Source of the DNA: Marinobacter sp. HL-58
Lineage (GTDB): Bacteria > Pseudomonadota > Gammaproteobacteria > Pseudomonadales > Oleiphilaceae
DNA length: 64,000 nucleotides
Direction: 5' to 3'
Assembly (NCBI RefSeq): GCF_001314605.1
Contig: NZ_LIHP01000016.1
Location: forward strand, 186,001-250,000
Shown: one piece after another, positions 8,535 to 17,639 of the stretch
Numbering within the stretch: the stretch's first letter is position 1
How the letters are laid out: every line of letters begins with the position of its first letter
Notes under the pieces: model-generated
Databases searched by the model: none
Told to the model about the DNA's origin: nothing
Seen by the model: the letters and a program-made list of their open reading frames with translations, nothing else
Translations under genes and position numbers: made by a program

Positions 8535-9947
8535 TCAGGATTCCGACGCCAAAGCGGTTGCAATGGCACCCAGGCGGGCAACCGCGTGCTCGATCCGCTC
8601 ACTCCATGGGTTGGCGCCATTGAGCCGCAGGCAGTTTTGGTATTTGTCGGTTGTGGAGAACATCAGCCCCGGAGCCACATTGATGTTTTCCTCCCGGGCC
8701 CGGCGGTAAACCTCCGTTCCGGACGTCTTGCCCGGAAGCTGAACCCAGAGCACGAAACCACCCTGTGGGCGGCTGACAGCGGTGCCCTCCGGAAATGACC
8801 GCCCCACCGCAGACCGCATCCGCTCGGTAGCCTCGCGAAAACGTGGCCGGACCGAGCGCAGGTAACGGTCATACCCCCCCTGCTCCAGGAAACGGGCCAC
8901 CGCAAGCTGCGGTAGACTCGCGGTTCCCAGATTACTGAAATACTTCTGCTGGCGCGCCTCGGCCAGATATTTTCCAGGCATCATCCAGCCCAGGCGCAGC
9001 CCCGGCGAAATGGTTTTTGAAAACGAACTGCAATAGATCACATTGCCGGTACGGTCGAAGACCTTTGCCGGTCTCGGCCGCTCGCCGGTGTGGAAAACAT
9101 CACCATAGATATCGTCTTCAATGAGCGGCACACCGGCCCGCTCCAGCATCGACACCAACTGCTGCTTACGCTCATCCGGCATCCGCGCGCCCATCGGGTT
9201 GCTGTGATTGGGGACCACCACGCATGCCTTGACCGGCCATTGCTCCAGCGCCAGTTCCAGCCCCTCCAGGCTCATCCCTTCGGACGGATGCGTCGGCACT
9301 TCAATCACTCTGAGCCCGACAACATCCAGGGCCTGAAGAATGCCCGGAAACGAAGGCGACTCAACCACGACGATATCCCCGGGTGAAGTCACTGCCTTCA
9401 GGGCCAGAATGATCGCCTCCTGCGCACCGTTGGTGGCGATAATATCGTCGGGTGTGACCATGACACCCAGGGCCGCCATCCGCTGGGCCACCTGGCGGCG
9501 ATATTCAATCTTGCCCGGAAAGGCATAATCCAGGGATTCCAGCCCACGCCTGGCCGCCCACAAGGTCGCCTGCTGGATCTGCCGGACCGGCAGGAAATCC
9601 GGGTGCGGCACTGCGGCCGCCAGCGGGACCATGCGCTTCTGCTCGTCGGCACACAGGTCCAGCGTCATCTCCCGGGCGCTCACCGGCATGGGTTTGGCCC
9701 TGTGTTGCTGCATCACCGGTTCGGGCATATCCCGCCTGGGCAGATGCACAAAATAGCCGCTGCGTTCCCGGGCTTCCAGATAGCCACGGGCCTCCAGCGT
9801 CTGGTGGGCCTGAAGTACCGTCGAAACGCTCACACCAAACTGCCGGCTCAACGCCCGAACACCGGGCAGCCGCTCCCCTTCGCGATAAACCCCGTCACGA
9901 ATCAGCGCCTGCAACTGGTCTGCCACCTGGTTATAGAGAATGCCCAT
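8535..9947 (-). CDS. MocR/GntR-type PLP-dependent transcriptional regulator
   Basis: 470 residues. GntR winged HTH at about 1-70 (LYNQVADQLQALIRDGVYREGERLPG, RQFGVSVSTVLQAHQTLEARGYLEARERSGYFV split by a few residues), a linker, then a fold-type I aminotransferase domain. The PLP-binding Lys lies in YCSSFSKTISPGLRLGW, with the NGAQEAI and PNHSNPMGA cofactor-contact motifs. MocR proteins bind PLP, sometimes with an amino acid, and typically act on a divergent gene. Here that would be the small ORF-phzF pair. The intergenic region carries a matching operator (9982-10041). Confidence 0.92.
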   Translation of the reverse strand: MGILYNQVADQLQALIRDGVYREGERLPGVRALSRQFGVSVSTVLQAHQTLEARGYLEARERSGYFVHLPRRDMPEPVMQQHRAKPMPVSAREMTLDLCADEQKRMVPLAAAVPHPDFLPVRQIQQATLWAARRGLESLDYAFPGKIEYRRQVAQRMAALGVMVTPDDIIATNGAQEAIILALKAVTSPGDIVVVESPSFPGILQALDVVGLRVIEVPTHPSEGMSLEGLELALEQWPVKACVVVPNHSNPMGARMPDERKQQLVSMLERAGVPLIEDDIYGDVFHTGERPRPAKVFDRTGNVIYCSSFSKTISPGLRLGWMMPGKYLAEARQQKYFSNLGTASLPQLAVARFLEQGGYDRYLRSVRPRFREATERMRSAVGRSFPEGTAVSRPQGGFVLWVQLPGKTSGTEVYRRAREENINVAPGLMFSTTDKYQNCLRLNGANPWSERIEHAVARLGAIATALASES

Positions 9948-9981
9948 GACCTTATCCTGCCATATCCATCAAGCGTAACGG

Positions 9982-10041
9982 CGGTACAGATTGCCGGAAT
10001 CCTGACCGGTACAGATGCAGATACCGTGGATCTGTACCGGT
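9982..10041. promoter_or_regulatory. MocR-type operator: direct plus inverted repeats
   Basis: A perfect 12-bp inverted repeat, ACCGGTACAGAT (10005-10016) and ATCTGTACCGGT (10030-10041), is separated by 13 bases. A further direct copy CGGTACAGAT lies at 9982-9991, 25 bases upstream of the matching part of the left arm. Mixed direct/inverted half-sites are usual for MocR regulators. On the minus strand a promoter-like TTGAAC-N17-TATCTG overlaps the repeats, which would give autoregulation. Confidence 0.8.
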
Positions 10042-10124
10042 TCAAAACCACAATATCTGAATCTGTTATGGTTGTCTGCAGCGGCGGAGAATGGTGATCA
10101 GCGTCCGGAAGAAGGAGTTTCACC

Positions 10125-10421
10125 ATGACCGCACTGAACCGATTACAGCCCCACCCGCTGACAGAGATACCACCGGCCAGCCGCAGGGACTTGCTGGGCG
10201 TTGGCCACAACCACGACCTGGCCCCGATGACCATCCACACCGCCCGGAAGTGGCTGGAGAACCTCGGCTTTGAAATGCGCCTGGTCAAATCCGAACACTG
10301 GATCATTACCCACTCGAAAGCTCTGCCAGAGCTTCACTTCTACAGCGCCGTGGAACTGAGCCAATTTGCCGCCCACCGGGCACACCGCTACGCTGACACG
10401 TTCACAAGGGAGGAGTCATGA
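10125..10421 (+). CDS. small hypothetical protein, coupled to phzF-like gene
   Basis: 98 residues, no signal peptide or membrane segment. RBS AAGGAG lies before the ATG and the stop overlaps the next start (ATGA), which supports real translation. The N-terminus is Pro/Leu-rich; the middle TIHTARKWLENLGFEMRL looks like an amphipathic helix followed by strands. I do not recognise the family. Its place between the MocR operator and the PhzF-like gene suggests a shared pathway. Confidence 0.75.
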   Translation: MTALNRLQPHPLTEIPPASRRDLLGVGHNHDLAPMTIHTARKWLENLGFEMRLVKSEHWIITHSKALPELHFYSAVELSQFAAHRAHRYADTFTREES

Positions 10422-11227
10422 AAACATTACCGATCTACCAGGTCGACGCGTTTACCAGCCAGGTTTTTGGTGGCAACCCCGCTGCCGTTATGCCACTGGA
10501 AGAGTGGCTGCCAGACGACACCATGCAGAAACTGGCACTGGAGAATAACCTCTCGGAAACGGCCTTTCTGGTTGCCCTTCCCGACCATGCAGAAGAAGAC
10601 TTTCACATACGCTGGTTCACACCAACGGTAGAAGTTCCCCTATGCGGCCACGCCACCCTGGCCAGCGCCTGGGTCGTCTTCAACAAACTGGGCTGGCAGC
10701 AAAAACAGATCCGCTTCCAATCCAGAAGTGGCCCCCTGGGCGTGCAAATGAAGGACGATGGCTGGCTGGCGCTCGACTTCCCCAACCTACCTTTTGAAGC
10801 ACGTCCCACACCGGATCTGATCCGCAACGCACTGGAAGGCACCCAGGACACGTCCTTTTTCGTGCCCAACGACACCAACTACATGGTCGTCCTGAAAGAC
10901 GAAGCCTCGGTAAAAGCCGCCCAGCCCGACATCCGCAAGCTCCGGGAACTGGGCAACCAGGGCGTCATCATCACCGCACCGGGCAACAACTGCGACTTCG
11001 TCAGCCGCTACTTCGCCCCCGGCGCCGGTATCGACGAGGACCCGGTCACCGGCTCCATCCACAGCGTGCTGGTGCCCTACTGGGCGGAGAAGCTTGGCAA
11101 AAGCACGCTGCTGGCGAATCAGGTGTCTGCCAGAGGAGGCGTACTGCGCTGCGAACTGAAAGGCGACCGCGTAGCCATAGCCGGCCAGGCGGCTTTCTAC
11201 ATGGAAGGCTCCGTTCACCTGCCCTGA
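10418..11227 (+). CDS. PhzF family isomerase/epimerase-like protein
   Basis: 269 residues. Begins with the family signature IYQVDAFTSQVFGGNPAAV, then NLSETAFLV, which carries the Glu that acts as acid/base in PhzF, the PLCGHATLASAWV segment, and DPVTGSIHSVLVPYW near the C-terminus. The fold is two diaminopimelate-epimerase-like lobes. Phenazine genes are absent, so it is not phenazine biosynthesis; the substrate is unknown. Translationally coupled to the small protein upstream, and probably under the divergent MocR-type regulator. Confidence 0.9.
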   Translation: MKTLPIYQVDAFTSQVFGGNPAAVMPLEEWLPDDTMQKLALENNLSETAFLVALPDHAEEDFHIRWFTPTVEVPLCGHATLASAWVVFNKLGWQQKQIRFQSRSGPLGVQMKDDGWLALDFPNLPFEARPTPDLIRNALEGTQDTSFFVPNDTNYMVVLKDEASVKAAQPDIRKLRELGNQGVIITAPGNNCDFVSRYFAPGAGIDEDPVTGSIHSVLVPYWAEKLGKSTLLANQVSARGGVLRCELKGDRVAIAGQAAFYMEGSVHLP

Positions 11228-11294
11228 AACCCCGGCAAAAATGTATACTGCGCCGAACAAACGCAAAGCGGCAGGCAACACAGATGTTCGGCAA

Positions 11295-11398
11295 GGCACG
11301 GGTTGAGGGTGGTCAGGGATCGTCAAAAACAGGGATGTTTTTGTCGAGCGTACACGGACGTATTCACCGCGTATCCCTGACCACCCTCAACCCGTGCC
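11295..11398. repeat. 104-bp palindromic repeat element
   Basis: The ends (11295-11320 and 11373-11398) are exact 26-bp reverse complements. The interior holds a second pair, CAAAAAC...GTTTTTG (from about 11324), and a GTACACGGACGTA-like segment. It sits between the phzF-like gene and the flavoprotein gene. No transposase or target duplication is visible. It looks like a dispersed, non-coding, structure-forming repeat; it may also act as a terminator between the two genes. Confidence 0.85.
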
Positions 11399-11411
11399 GG
11401 AACTCCAAAGC

Positions 11412-12596
11412 ATGAAAGAACAGAACTACGACGTCATCATCATAGGCGCCGGCGCAGCAGGCCTAATGTGCGCATTAACGGCGGGCTATCGCGGCCGCAA
11501 AGTCCTGGTCATCGACCACGCCAACAAACCCGGCAAGAAAATCCTCATGTCCGGCGGCGGCCGCTGCAACTTCACCAATCTCAACAGCACCCCGGCCAAC
11601 TTCCTCTCGGACAACCCCCACTATTGCATCTCCGCCCTCAAACGCTACACCCCCCAGCACTTCCTGGATCTGGTGGAGCGCCACGGCATCGAACACGAGG
11701 AAAAAGCCGCCGGCCAGCTTTTCTGCAAGGACAGCAGCAAGGAAATACTCAACATGCTGCTGACCGAGTGCGAATGGGCCGGCGCGGAAGTGCGGCTGAA
11801 TACCAGCGTCAGAACAATCAGCTCCACCGACAACGGCTACCAGCTGCAAACCAACGCCGGTGCCCTGAACTGCGAATCCCTGGTAGTGGCGTGCGGCGGC
11901 CTGTCCATTCCCACCATGGGCGCCACCGGCTTTGGCTACGACATTGCACGACAATTCGGCCTTACCGTATTGCCCACCCGGGCGGGACTGGTGCCCTTCA
12001 CCCTGCACCCGGAGCTGAAACAGCAACTCGCCCCTCTTTCCGGTGTCAGCTGCCCGGTGGACGTACACTGCAACAACGAACACTTCCGCGAACCCATGCT
12101 GGTCACCCATCGGGGCCTGAGCGGACCGGCCATGCTGCAGATCTCCAGTTTCTGGCATCCCGGCGACAGCCTGAGCATCAATATGCTCCCTGCTACCAAT
12201 ATCGGGCAGGATCTGTATCAGCTCAGAAAAAGCAGACCGCAATCCACCCTCGCCCAGTACCTGATGCAACACCTGCCCAAGCGCTTTGCGCAGGCCCTGA
12301 ATGACCTCCACGGCTGGTCAGGACCGCTGCAGGAATACAAGAACAGTGACATCGAAAAAGCGGCCCGTGCCCTTGGCCAGTGGGCCATCAAACCCGCCGG
12401 CACCGAAGGCTACCGGACCGCCGAAGTAACACTGGGCGGCGTGGACACGCGCCAGCTCTCATCCAGGACCATGGCGGTTATTGAACGACCGGATCTGTAC
12501 TTCATTGGAGAGGTGGTGGATGTCACCGGTCATCTTGGCGGGCACAACTTTCAGTGGGCATGGGCGTCCGGCGTGGCGGCCGGCAGTGTTGCCTGA
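11412..12596 (+). CDS. HI0933/YhiN family FAD-binding oxidoreductase
   Basis: 394 residues from the ATG at 11412. Rossmann FAD-binding motif IIIGAGAAGLMCALTA at the N-terminus, then GKKILMSGGGRCNFTN, the hallmark of this family, and a C-terminal GHLGGHNFQWAWASG that closes the FAD site. The biochemical role is unsettled; members are annotated as aminoacetone-oxidase-like flavoproteins. An in-frame GTG at 11394 lies inside the palindromic repeat and lacks an RBS, so the ATG is preferred. No operon partner is evident. Confidence 0.9.
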   Translation: MKEQNYDVIIIGAGAAGLMCALTAGYRGRKVLVIDHANKPGKKILMSGGGRCNFTNLNSTPANFLSDNPHYCISALKRYTPQHFLDLVERHGIEHEEKAAGQLFCKDSSKEILNMLLTECEWAGAEVRLNTSVRTISSTDNGYQLQTNAGALNCESLVVACGGLSIPTMGATGFGYDIARQFGLTVLPTRAGLVPFTLHPELKQQLAPLSGVSCPVDVHCNNEHFREPMLVTHRGLSGPAMLQISSFWHPGDSLSINMLPATNIGQDLYQLRKSRPQSTLAQYLMQHLPKRFAQALNDLHGWSGPLQEYKNSDIEKAARALGQWAIKPAGTEGYRTAEVTLGGVDTRQLSSRTMAVIERPDLYFIGEVVDVTGHLGGHNFQWAWASGVAAGSVA

Positions 12597-12611
12597 CCAG
12601 CCCGGACAATC

Positions 12612-14183
12612 CTAGAGATACTTCTCGACAGGCAACCACGACAGGAAACGGGACTCGACACGGCGCCACCAGCCAACCGTAGGCTCGCTGGAATACACCT
12701 GCTCATCGCTGCGCCATTGCAGGTCTCCGCCATCGTCCAATGACACTTCCCAGCTGTTACCGGGTGCCATGACAGAGCGGATGTCATCCGCCACCTGCCC
12801 TGCCAGTTCCGCACTGTGAATGATCAGCACCGTCTCGCCGTTCAGGTAAATGGAACGAAGATTGACATTGAAAGACCCCACCACCAGCGTGCTGCGGTCG
12901 AACACCACGGACTTGGAGTGCAGGCTGACCTCTCCCGTCGAACAGACCGCATCCCTGCTCAGCCACTGCTGGCACGCCTCCGCGTCTGGCCTGAGTTCGT
13001 AGATTCGCATCCCCTGCCCGAGCATGTAAGGGCGCCAGCGGGCATAACCGGCATGGTTGGTGACCAGGTCGTTGGAGGCCAGTGAATTGGTCAACGCAGA
13101 TACCTGCAGCCCCTGGCGGTCGTCGATATCAAGTAGCTGCAACTGCTCCGAGGTGAGGATCAGGTAGGCGGACTCGATCAGGATTTCCCGGGTAGCAGCC
13201 TCTGCCAGTTTTTGCAGTGCTCTGGCACTTCGTCTCGGAGCTTCGGCCGGCTCTTCCATGGTTTCAAAAGGGTAGTCGAACACCAGCTCGCCGGAGGCCA
13301 GTGTCATCTTCTCGAACATCCCAGTAAGTTCCGTCCTGCCCTGCTCAAAGTCCACAGGCGCCGGCACCGGCAGCCGGCCCTGTGTTGTGGCCTGGCGCCG
13401 AAGCCTGTCCATGGTGGCAGCCAGGTCTCCCCCGGCGGGAGTACCCGGGTACAGCGTGGCCACGGGATAGGCCCAGGGGTTGTTCCAGTAGGCCTGAAAA
13501 TTGTCCGTCATTCCGCCAACCACCGGACCAAGCGCGAACACGTCGCGGTCCCGGAAATAGCGGCCGGCATCAAAGCCGAAATACTCATCGCCGATGTTGC
13601 GGCCGCCAACAATACCCGCGGTACCATCCACCACGAACGTCTTGTTGTGCATGCGGCGGTTGATACGGTCGAAGTCCAGCAGGAAGGATACCCATCGGCC
13701 CCAGCCACTGCGGCTTCTGGCGGGATTGAAGATGCGGATATCAATGTTCGGATGGGTATCCAGGGCGGCAAACAGCTCACCGATGGTTCCGGCATTGAAA
13801 TCATCCAGCAGCAGCCTGACCCGTACCCCACGGTCCGCAGCCAGTAACAGTCGCCCGGCCAGATACTGCCCCGACGGGTCGTTGCTCCAGATGTAGTACT
13901 GCGCGTCGATGCTCTGTTCTGCCGCTTCGATCAGCGCCGCACGATAGAGAAAGGCGTCCTGGCCGGAATCCAGCATGTAAAAACCGGACTGGCCATTCGT
14001 ACCGGCCAACCTTTGCCTGGACTGGGTGGAAAGAAAGCTGTCGTTGTTTTGCAAGGCTTCCCCGACTCCCGGGTGTGTCACCGGTGGCAGACTGCCAGCA
14101 CATCCCGTCAGCATTGCCATCAGCACCAGGAACCAACCGCCTGACGCCGGGAGCATGGCCGGGGAACGCCGGCACAATGGCAT
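12612..14183 (-). CDS. phospholipase D-like lipoprotein (two HKD motifs)
   Basis: 523 residues. An N-terminal signal peptide ends in lipobox LTGC, so it is probably membrane-anchored in the periplasm. Two PLDc halves: MHNKTFVVDGTAGIVGGRN and LHSKSVVFDRSTLVVGSFN, each with the HxK(x4)D catalytic motif and the following GS/GG-x-N. Similar to cardiolipin-synthase/YmdC-type phosphatidyltransferases. The start codon shares one base with the stop of the universal stress protein gene upstream (TAATG on the minus strand), suggesting coupling. An alternative ATG nine codons later would also keep the signal peptide. Confidence 0.9.
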   Translation of the reverse strand: MPLCRRSPAMLPASGGWFLVLMAMLTGCAGSLPPVTHPGVGEALQNNDSFLSTQSRQRLAGTNGQSGFYMLDSGQDAFLYRAALIEAAEQSIDAQYYIWSNDPSGQYLAGRLLLAADRGVRVRLLLDDFNAGTIGELFAALDTHPNIDIRIFNPARSRSGWGRWVSFLLDFDRINRRMHNKTFVVDGTAGIVGGRNIGDEYFGFDAGRYFRDRDVFALGPVVGGMTDNFQAYWNNPWAYPVATLYPGTPAGGDLAATMDRLRRQATTQGRLPVPAPVDFEQGRTELTGMFEKMTLASGELVFDYPFETMEEPAEAPRRSARALQKLAEAATREILIESAYLILTSEQLQLLDIDDRQGLQVSALTNSLASNDLVTNHAGYARWRPYMLGQGMRIYELRPDAEACQQWLSRDAVCSTGEVSLHSKSVVFDRSTLVVGSFNVNLRSIYLNGETVLIIHSAELAGQVADDIRSVMAPGNSWEVSLDDGGDLQWRSDEQVYSSEPTVGWWRRVESRFLSWLPVEKYL

Positions 14184-15034
14184 TAACGCAGGATCACCAG
14201 AGGTTTTCTGGCGGTCTTGAGCATTGTGGTTGTGGTGCTTCCCACCAGGAACTGGCGAATCCGCGAATGCCCGTAAGCGCCCATGACCAGGATATCGATA
14301 TCGTGCTCTTCCTGATATGCATGGAGGGTGGGCTCCACATCACCGGCGCGGATGGCCAGGGTAATGTCCGAACCGAGCCCGCCGAGCATCTTTTCGGCTT
14401 TCCGGAGCTGCTCCCGGCGGTCACTGGTATCCGCACCGATCATCACCAGGTGGATCGGCATACCCTTGAGTACCGGGCTGCCGGCCAGCAACTCCACACC
14501 CTTGAACGCGGTGGCACTGCCATCAAACGCCAGCATTGCGCTTTTCGGCTGCTGGTATTCGTCCGGTACCAGGAGAATCGGCCGGTGGACACTGCGGATC
14601 ACGGTTTCCAGCTGGCTGCCCACATGCACGTCCCGGTCAGAGCTGCTTTCGCCATGAAGCCCCATTACCAGCAGACGGGTCTGGTTCTCCAGGGCCAGCA
14701 GGGACTCGGTAAGGTCGCCGTGGCGCTGACGCTTGATGATGTCGTCGATTCCCAGGGTCCGGATCCGGTCCTCGGCCTCGTCCAGCATGTGGTGGCCATG
14801 CTCCAGGGCCAGTTTCGATCGCTTCCGGTCCAGTTCGGCCAGCTCGTCCATCAGCTGCTCACGGCTGCCCAGACCAATGCTGCCGGCCAGGTCCGGTTCC
14901 ATCGGATAACGCTCCTCATCCAGAACATGCAGAAGCGTGACAGGGGTTTCCATATGCTTGCTGGCCCAGGCTGCGTAATCACAGACTGCCGGTGCGGCCC
15001 TGGAACCATCGATACAGGCAACTACTCGTAACAT
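14183..15034 (-). CDS. tandem universal stress protein (two Usp domains)
   Basis: 283 residues, two Usp domains. The first starts MLRVVACIDGSRAAPAV; the second starts near the centre (KSAMLAFDGSATAFKGVELL). The second domain keeps the ATP-binding pattern G-x2-G-x9-G-S in GAYGHSRIRQFLVGST; the first has a similar GLHG...GS with one extra residue. The ATG at 15034 has a GAGG RBS; a longer frame begins 25 codons upstream with low-complexity Asn/His residues and is unlikely. It is downstream of the SulP transporter gene, a frequent pairing. Confidence 0.9.
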   Translation of the reverse strand: MLRVVACIDGSRAAPAVCDYAAWASKHMETPVTLLHVLDEERYPMEPDLAGSIGLGSREQLMDELAELDRKRSKLALEHGHHMLDEAEDRIRTLGIDDIIKRQRHGDLTESLLALENQTRLLVMGLHGESSSDRDVHVGSQLETVIRSVHRPILLVPDEYQQPKSAMLAFDGSATAFKGVELLAGSPVLKGMPIHLVMIGADTSDRREQLRKAEKMLGGLGSDITLAIRAGDVEPTLHAYQEEHDIDILVMGAYGHSRIRQFLVGSTTTTMLKTARKPLVILR

Positions 15035-15110
15035 CTTAACCTCGCCCTGGTGATTGTTATGGTTGTTATTCTGGCCGGGTTCGTTGGTGAATTCCTTGGC
15101 TTGTGTCATA

Positions 15111-16598
15111 TCAGTGCCCCATCAACTGGTCAACGGCTTCAGGCTTGTCGTGCACCCCGAAGCGGTCAACGATGGTGGCACTGGCTTCATTAAGCCCGAT
15201 AACCTCTACCTCGGCACCCTCACGACGGAACTTGATCACCGCCTTGTCCAGGGCCGCCACTGCCGTTATATCCCAGAAATGGGCACGGCTGAGGTCAATC
15301 ACCACATTATCCACTGCTTCCTTGAAGTCAAAGGATTCCGTGAATTTTTCCGAGGAACTGAAGAATACCTGCCCCACTACGTTATAGGTTCGGGTGTCTG
15401 TTGCGTCATCGAACCCGGAGGTAACCAGCATGTAGTGGCCCACCTTGTTGGCAAAGAACAGCGCGGCAAGCAGCACACCAGCCAGTACACCAAACGCCAG
15501 GTTGTGGGTTGCGACAACCACAATCACCGTTACCACCATGACAATGTTGGTGGACAACGGATGCTCCTTGAGATTCTTGATGGAGCCCCAGCTGAAGGTA
15601 CCGATGGACACCATGATCATCACGGCTACCAGCGCCGCCATCGGAATCTGTACCAGCCACTGGTCCAGAACCAGAACGAGCACCAGCAGGAAAACACCGG
15701 CGGTCAACGTGGAAAGCCGGGTTCGACCGCCCGACTTGATATTTATGATGGACTGGCCAATCATCGCACAGCCAGCCATCCCGCCCAGCAGGCCGGAACC
15801 AATATTGGCAATACCCTGGCCCTTGCACTCGCGGTTGCGGTCACTGGTGGTATCCGTGAGGTCGTCCACAATGGTGGCGGTCATCATCGATTCCAGCAAG
15901 CCAACAACGGCGAGACCGACGGAGTAAGGCAGGATAATCATCAGGGTTTCAACGTTGAGCGGCACGTCCGGCCACAGGAAAACCGGAAGTGTATCCGGCA
16001 ACTGCCCCATATCGCCGACCGTGCGGATATCGATGTTGTAGATCATGGCGATGACCGTCAAAGCAACGATGCAGATCAGCGGCGAGGGCAGGATGCGACC
16101 AACCACCGGCACCAGTGGAAACAGGTAGATGATACCCAGACCAGCGGCCATCATGGCGTACACATGCCAGGTCACGTTGGTCAGTTCCGGCAACTGGGCC
16201 ATGAAGATCAGAATGGCCAGGGCATTTACAAACCCGGTGACAACGGAACGCGATACAAATCGCATCAGGCCGCCAAGCTTCAGGTATCCGGCTCCGATCT
16301 GCAGCAGGCCGGTGAGCAACGTGGCCGCCAGCAGGTATTCCAGGCCATGCTCCTTGACCAGGGTAACCATCAGCAGCGCCATGGCACCGGTTGCCGCCGA
16401 AATCATACCGGGGCGGCCACCCACAAAGGCAATCACAACAGCGATACAGAAAGAAGCGTACAGCCCTACTTTGGGATCCACACCAGCGATAATCGAAAAA
16501 GCGATTGCTTCAGGAATCAGGGCCAGCGCCACCACGATACCGGCAAGCAAGTCGCCCCGTATATTGGAGAGCCAGTCGGCTTTGAGCTTGTTAATCAT
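15111..16598 (-). CDS. SulP family anion transporter with STAS domain
   Basis: 495 residues, about 11-12 membrane spans, then a short C-terminal STAS domain (from about 405; [21 protein letters not shown]). N-terminal [24 protein letters not shown] is the SulP signature. Members carry sulfate or bicarbonate with proton or sodium. Length (about 500) and STAS position fit the YbaR/BicA-like group more than large sulfate permeases. The next gene on the strand encodes tandem Usp domains. Substrate cannot be told from sequence alone. Confidence 0.9.
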   Translation of the reverse strand: MINKLKADWLSNIRGDLLAGIVVALALIPEAIAFSIIAGVDPKVGLYASFCIAVVIAFVGGRPGMISAATGAMALLMVTLVKEHGLEYLLAATLLTGLLQIGAGYLKLGGLMRFVSRSVVTGFVNALAILIFMAQLPELTNVTWHVYAMMAAGLGIIYLFPLVPVVGRILPSPLICIVALTVIAMIYNIDIRTVGDMGQLPDTLPVFLWPDVPLNVETLMIILPYSVGLAVVGLLESMMTATIVDDLTDTTSDRNRECKGQGIANIGSGLLGGMAGCAMIGQSIINIKSGGRTRLSTLTAGVFLLVLVLVLDQWLVQIPMAALVAVMIMVSIGTFSWGSIKNLKEHPLSTNIVMVVTVIVVVATHNLAFGVLAGVLLAALFFANKVGHYMLVTSGFDDATDTRTYNVVGQVFFSSSEKFTESFDFKEAVDNVVIDLSRAHFWDITAVAALDKAVIKFRREGAEVEVIGLNEASATIVDRFGVHDKPEAVDQLMGH

Positions 16599-16930
16599 TT
16601 TCAGGATCCAGTCAATTCATGCAGGGGAGAAAAACCGTTGGTAAAACCCGGAGACAATAAAGCCCATGGCACTCGCCGGCGGCGAATACAGGCTATTGGC
16701 TCGAGGATTTAACCTGGAGAGGGTGCGCGAAGCGCTATGGCGGAGTGATCGTCAGGAACGTCGCGGACACTTTCATCAAAGTAGGTTCATAGGCCGTGAA
16801 ATAAAGGCGGCGAAGAGTACCAGAATGGGCCCGGGAAAGTAACAGCTATAACGGATTTTTCTTAGGGCCCTAAACAAAATGCACTGATCAACAAATAGCC
16901 GGACGGAACAGGGGCATCGCACCCGGCAGC
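16599..16930. other. 332-base intergenic region, no convincing gene
   Basis: No frame here has a plausible protein; a short minus-strand frame overlapping the ArgO end has no family features. On the minus strand, towards the SulP gene, a promoter-like TTTAGG-N17-TTATAG overlaps the 12-bp palindrome at 16862-16873, leaving a leader of about 240 bases with no structure I recognise. Confidence 0.5.
16862..16873. promoter_or_regulatory. perfect palindrome TTAGGGCCCTAA
   Basis: 12-base palindrome inside the candidate promoter of the SulP transporter operon. Size and symmetry fit a dimeric repressor site (MarR-like), but no such regulator is encoded nearby. Confidence 0.45.
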
Positions 16931-17554
16931 CTATGACAGACCGGGTCCGGACAGCCCGGTACTGGCAAGATGGAAGGCGATTACCGCCATCATTGAACCG
17001 ATGGCCCCGTCGATAAACCGCCATGCCCGGGGGCTGGCCAGCCAGGGTGACAGGGCCGCGCCACCGGCGGCCAGCAAACCGAACCAGAGTATCGACGCAC
17101 TGCTGGCACCGGCCACGAATACCGCGGGGCTTTCCTGCTGCGCACCGATGGCAGGAATCAGCAGCAGGGTATCCAGGTACACCTGCGGGTTCAGCAAGGT
17201 CACCGCCAGTGTGGTCAATACCACCATGCGAACGCTGGAAGCGGCGGCGACATCAGCCCCCAGGCCCTGCCGACCCATTATCACCCGGTAAAATGCCACC
17301 AATGCCAGCCAGGCCAGGAACACCACCCCGAGCCATCTCAGAACCTCCAGTGCCTGCGGAACAGCCATCAATGCCGCATTCACGCCAAACATGCCCGCCG
17401 TGAACAGCAGAATGTCGGCGCACATGCAGATGCCCGCGGAGTACCAGTGGTGCTCCCGGCGTATCGCCTGGCCCAGGATATAGGCATTCTGGGCCCCGAT
17501 GGCGATGATAATTCCGCCGCATACAACCAGCCCCGTCAGATAACTCGTCAGCAT
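16931..17554 (-). CDS. argO: LysE/ArgO family amino-acid exporter
   Basis: 207 residues, six hydrophobic segments. Contains the LysE signature near the N-terminus (IAIGAQNAYILGQAIRREHH) and TLLNPQVYLDTLL, the second conserved Asn-Pro membrane motif. ArgO exports arginine and toxic analogues under the activator ArgP. The divergent gene encodes an ArgP-type regulator, 85 bases away, which supports the call. A strong AGGAGGA RBS precedes the ATG. Confidence 0.9.
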   Translation of the reverse strand: MLTSYLTGLVVCGGIIIAIGAQNAYILGQAIRREHHWYSAGICMCADILLFTAGMFGVNAALMAVPQALEVLRWLGVVFLAWLALVAFYRVIMGRQGLGADVAAASSVRMVVLTTLAVTLLNPQVYLDTLLLIPAIGAQQESPAVFVAGASSASILWFGLLAAGGAALSPWLASPRAWRFIDGAIGSMMAVIAFHLASTGLSGPGLS

Positions 17555-17639
17555 TCGTTCCTCCTGAAACAGAGTGGCAGGTTACCGGCCCGACGCTATA
17601 CTGAAAAATCATAACCCTTATATCCCATGAATTTTTCTT

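Noticed and set aside
10418..11227. Phenazine biosynthesis cluster
   Set aside because: Only the PhzF-like fold is present; none of the other phz genes occur.
11394..11411. Earlier GTG start for the HI0933-type flavoprotein
   Set aside because: It lies in the arm of the palindromic repeat, has no RBS, and the FAD motif begins right after the ATG at 11412.
15054..16712. Long plus-strand open frame opposite the SulP transporter
   Set aside because: Residue make-up is His/Gln-rich and unlike a real protein; the minus strand encodes a clear SulP transporter.
16776..17024. Short minus-strand frame between ArgO and SulP genes
   Set aside because: Overlaps ArgO out of frame, low-quality composition and no RBS; treated as leader DNA.
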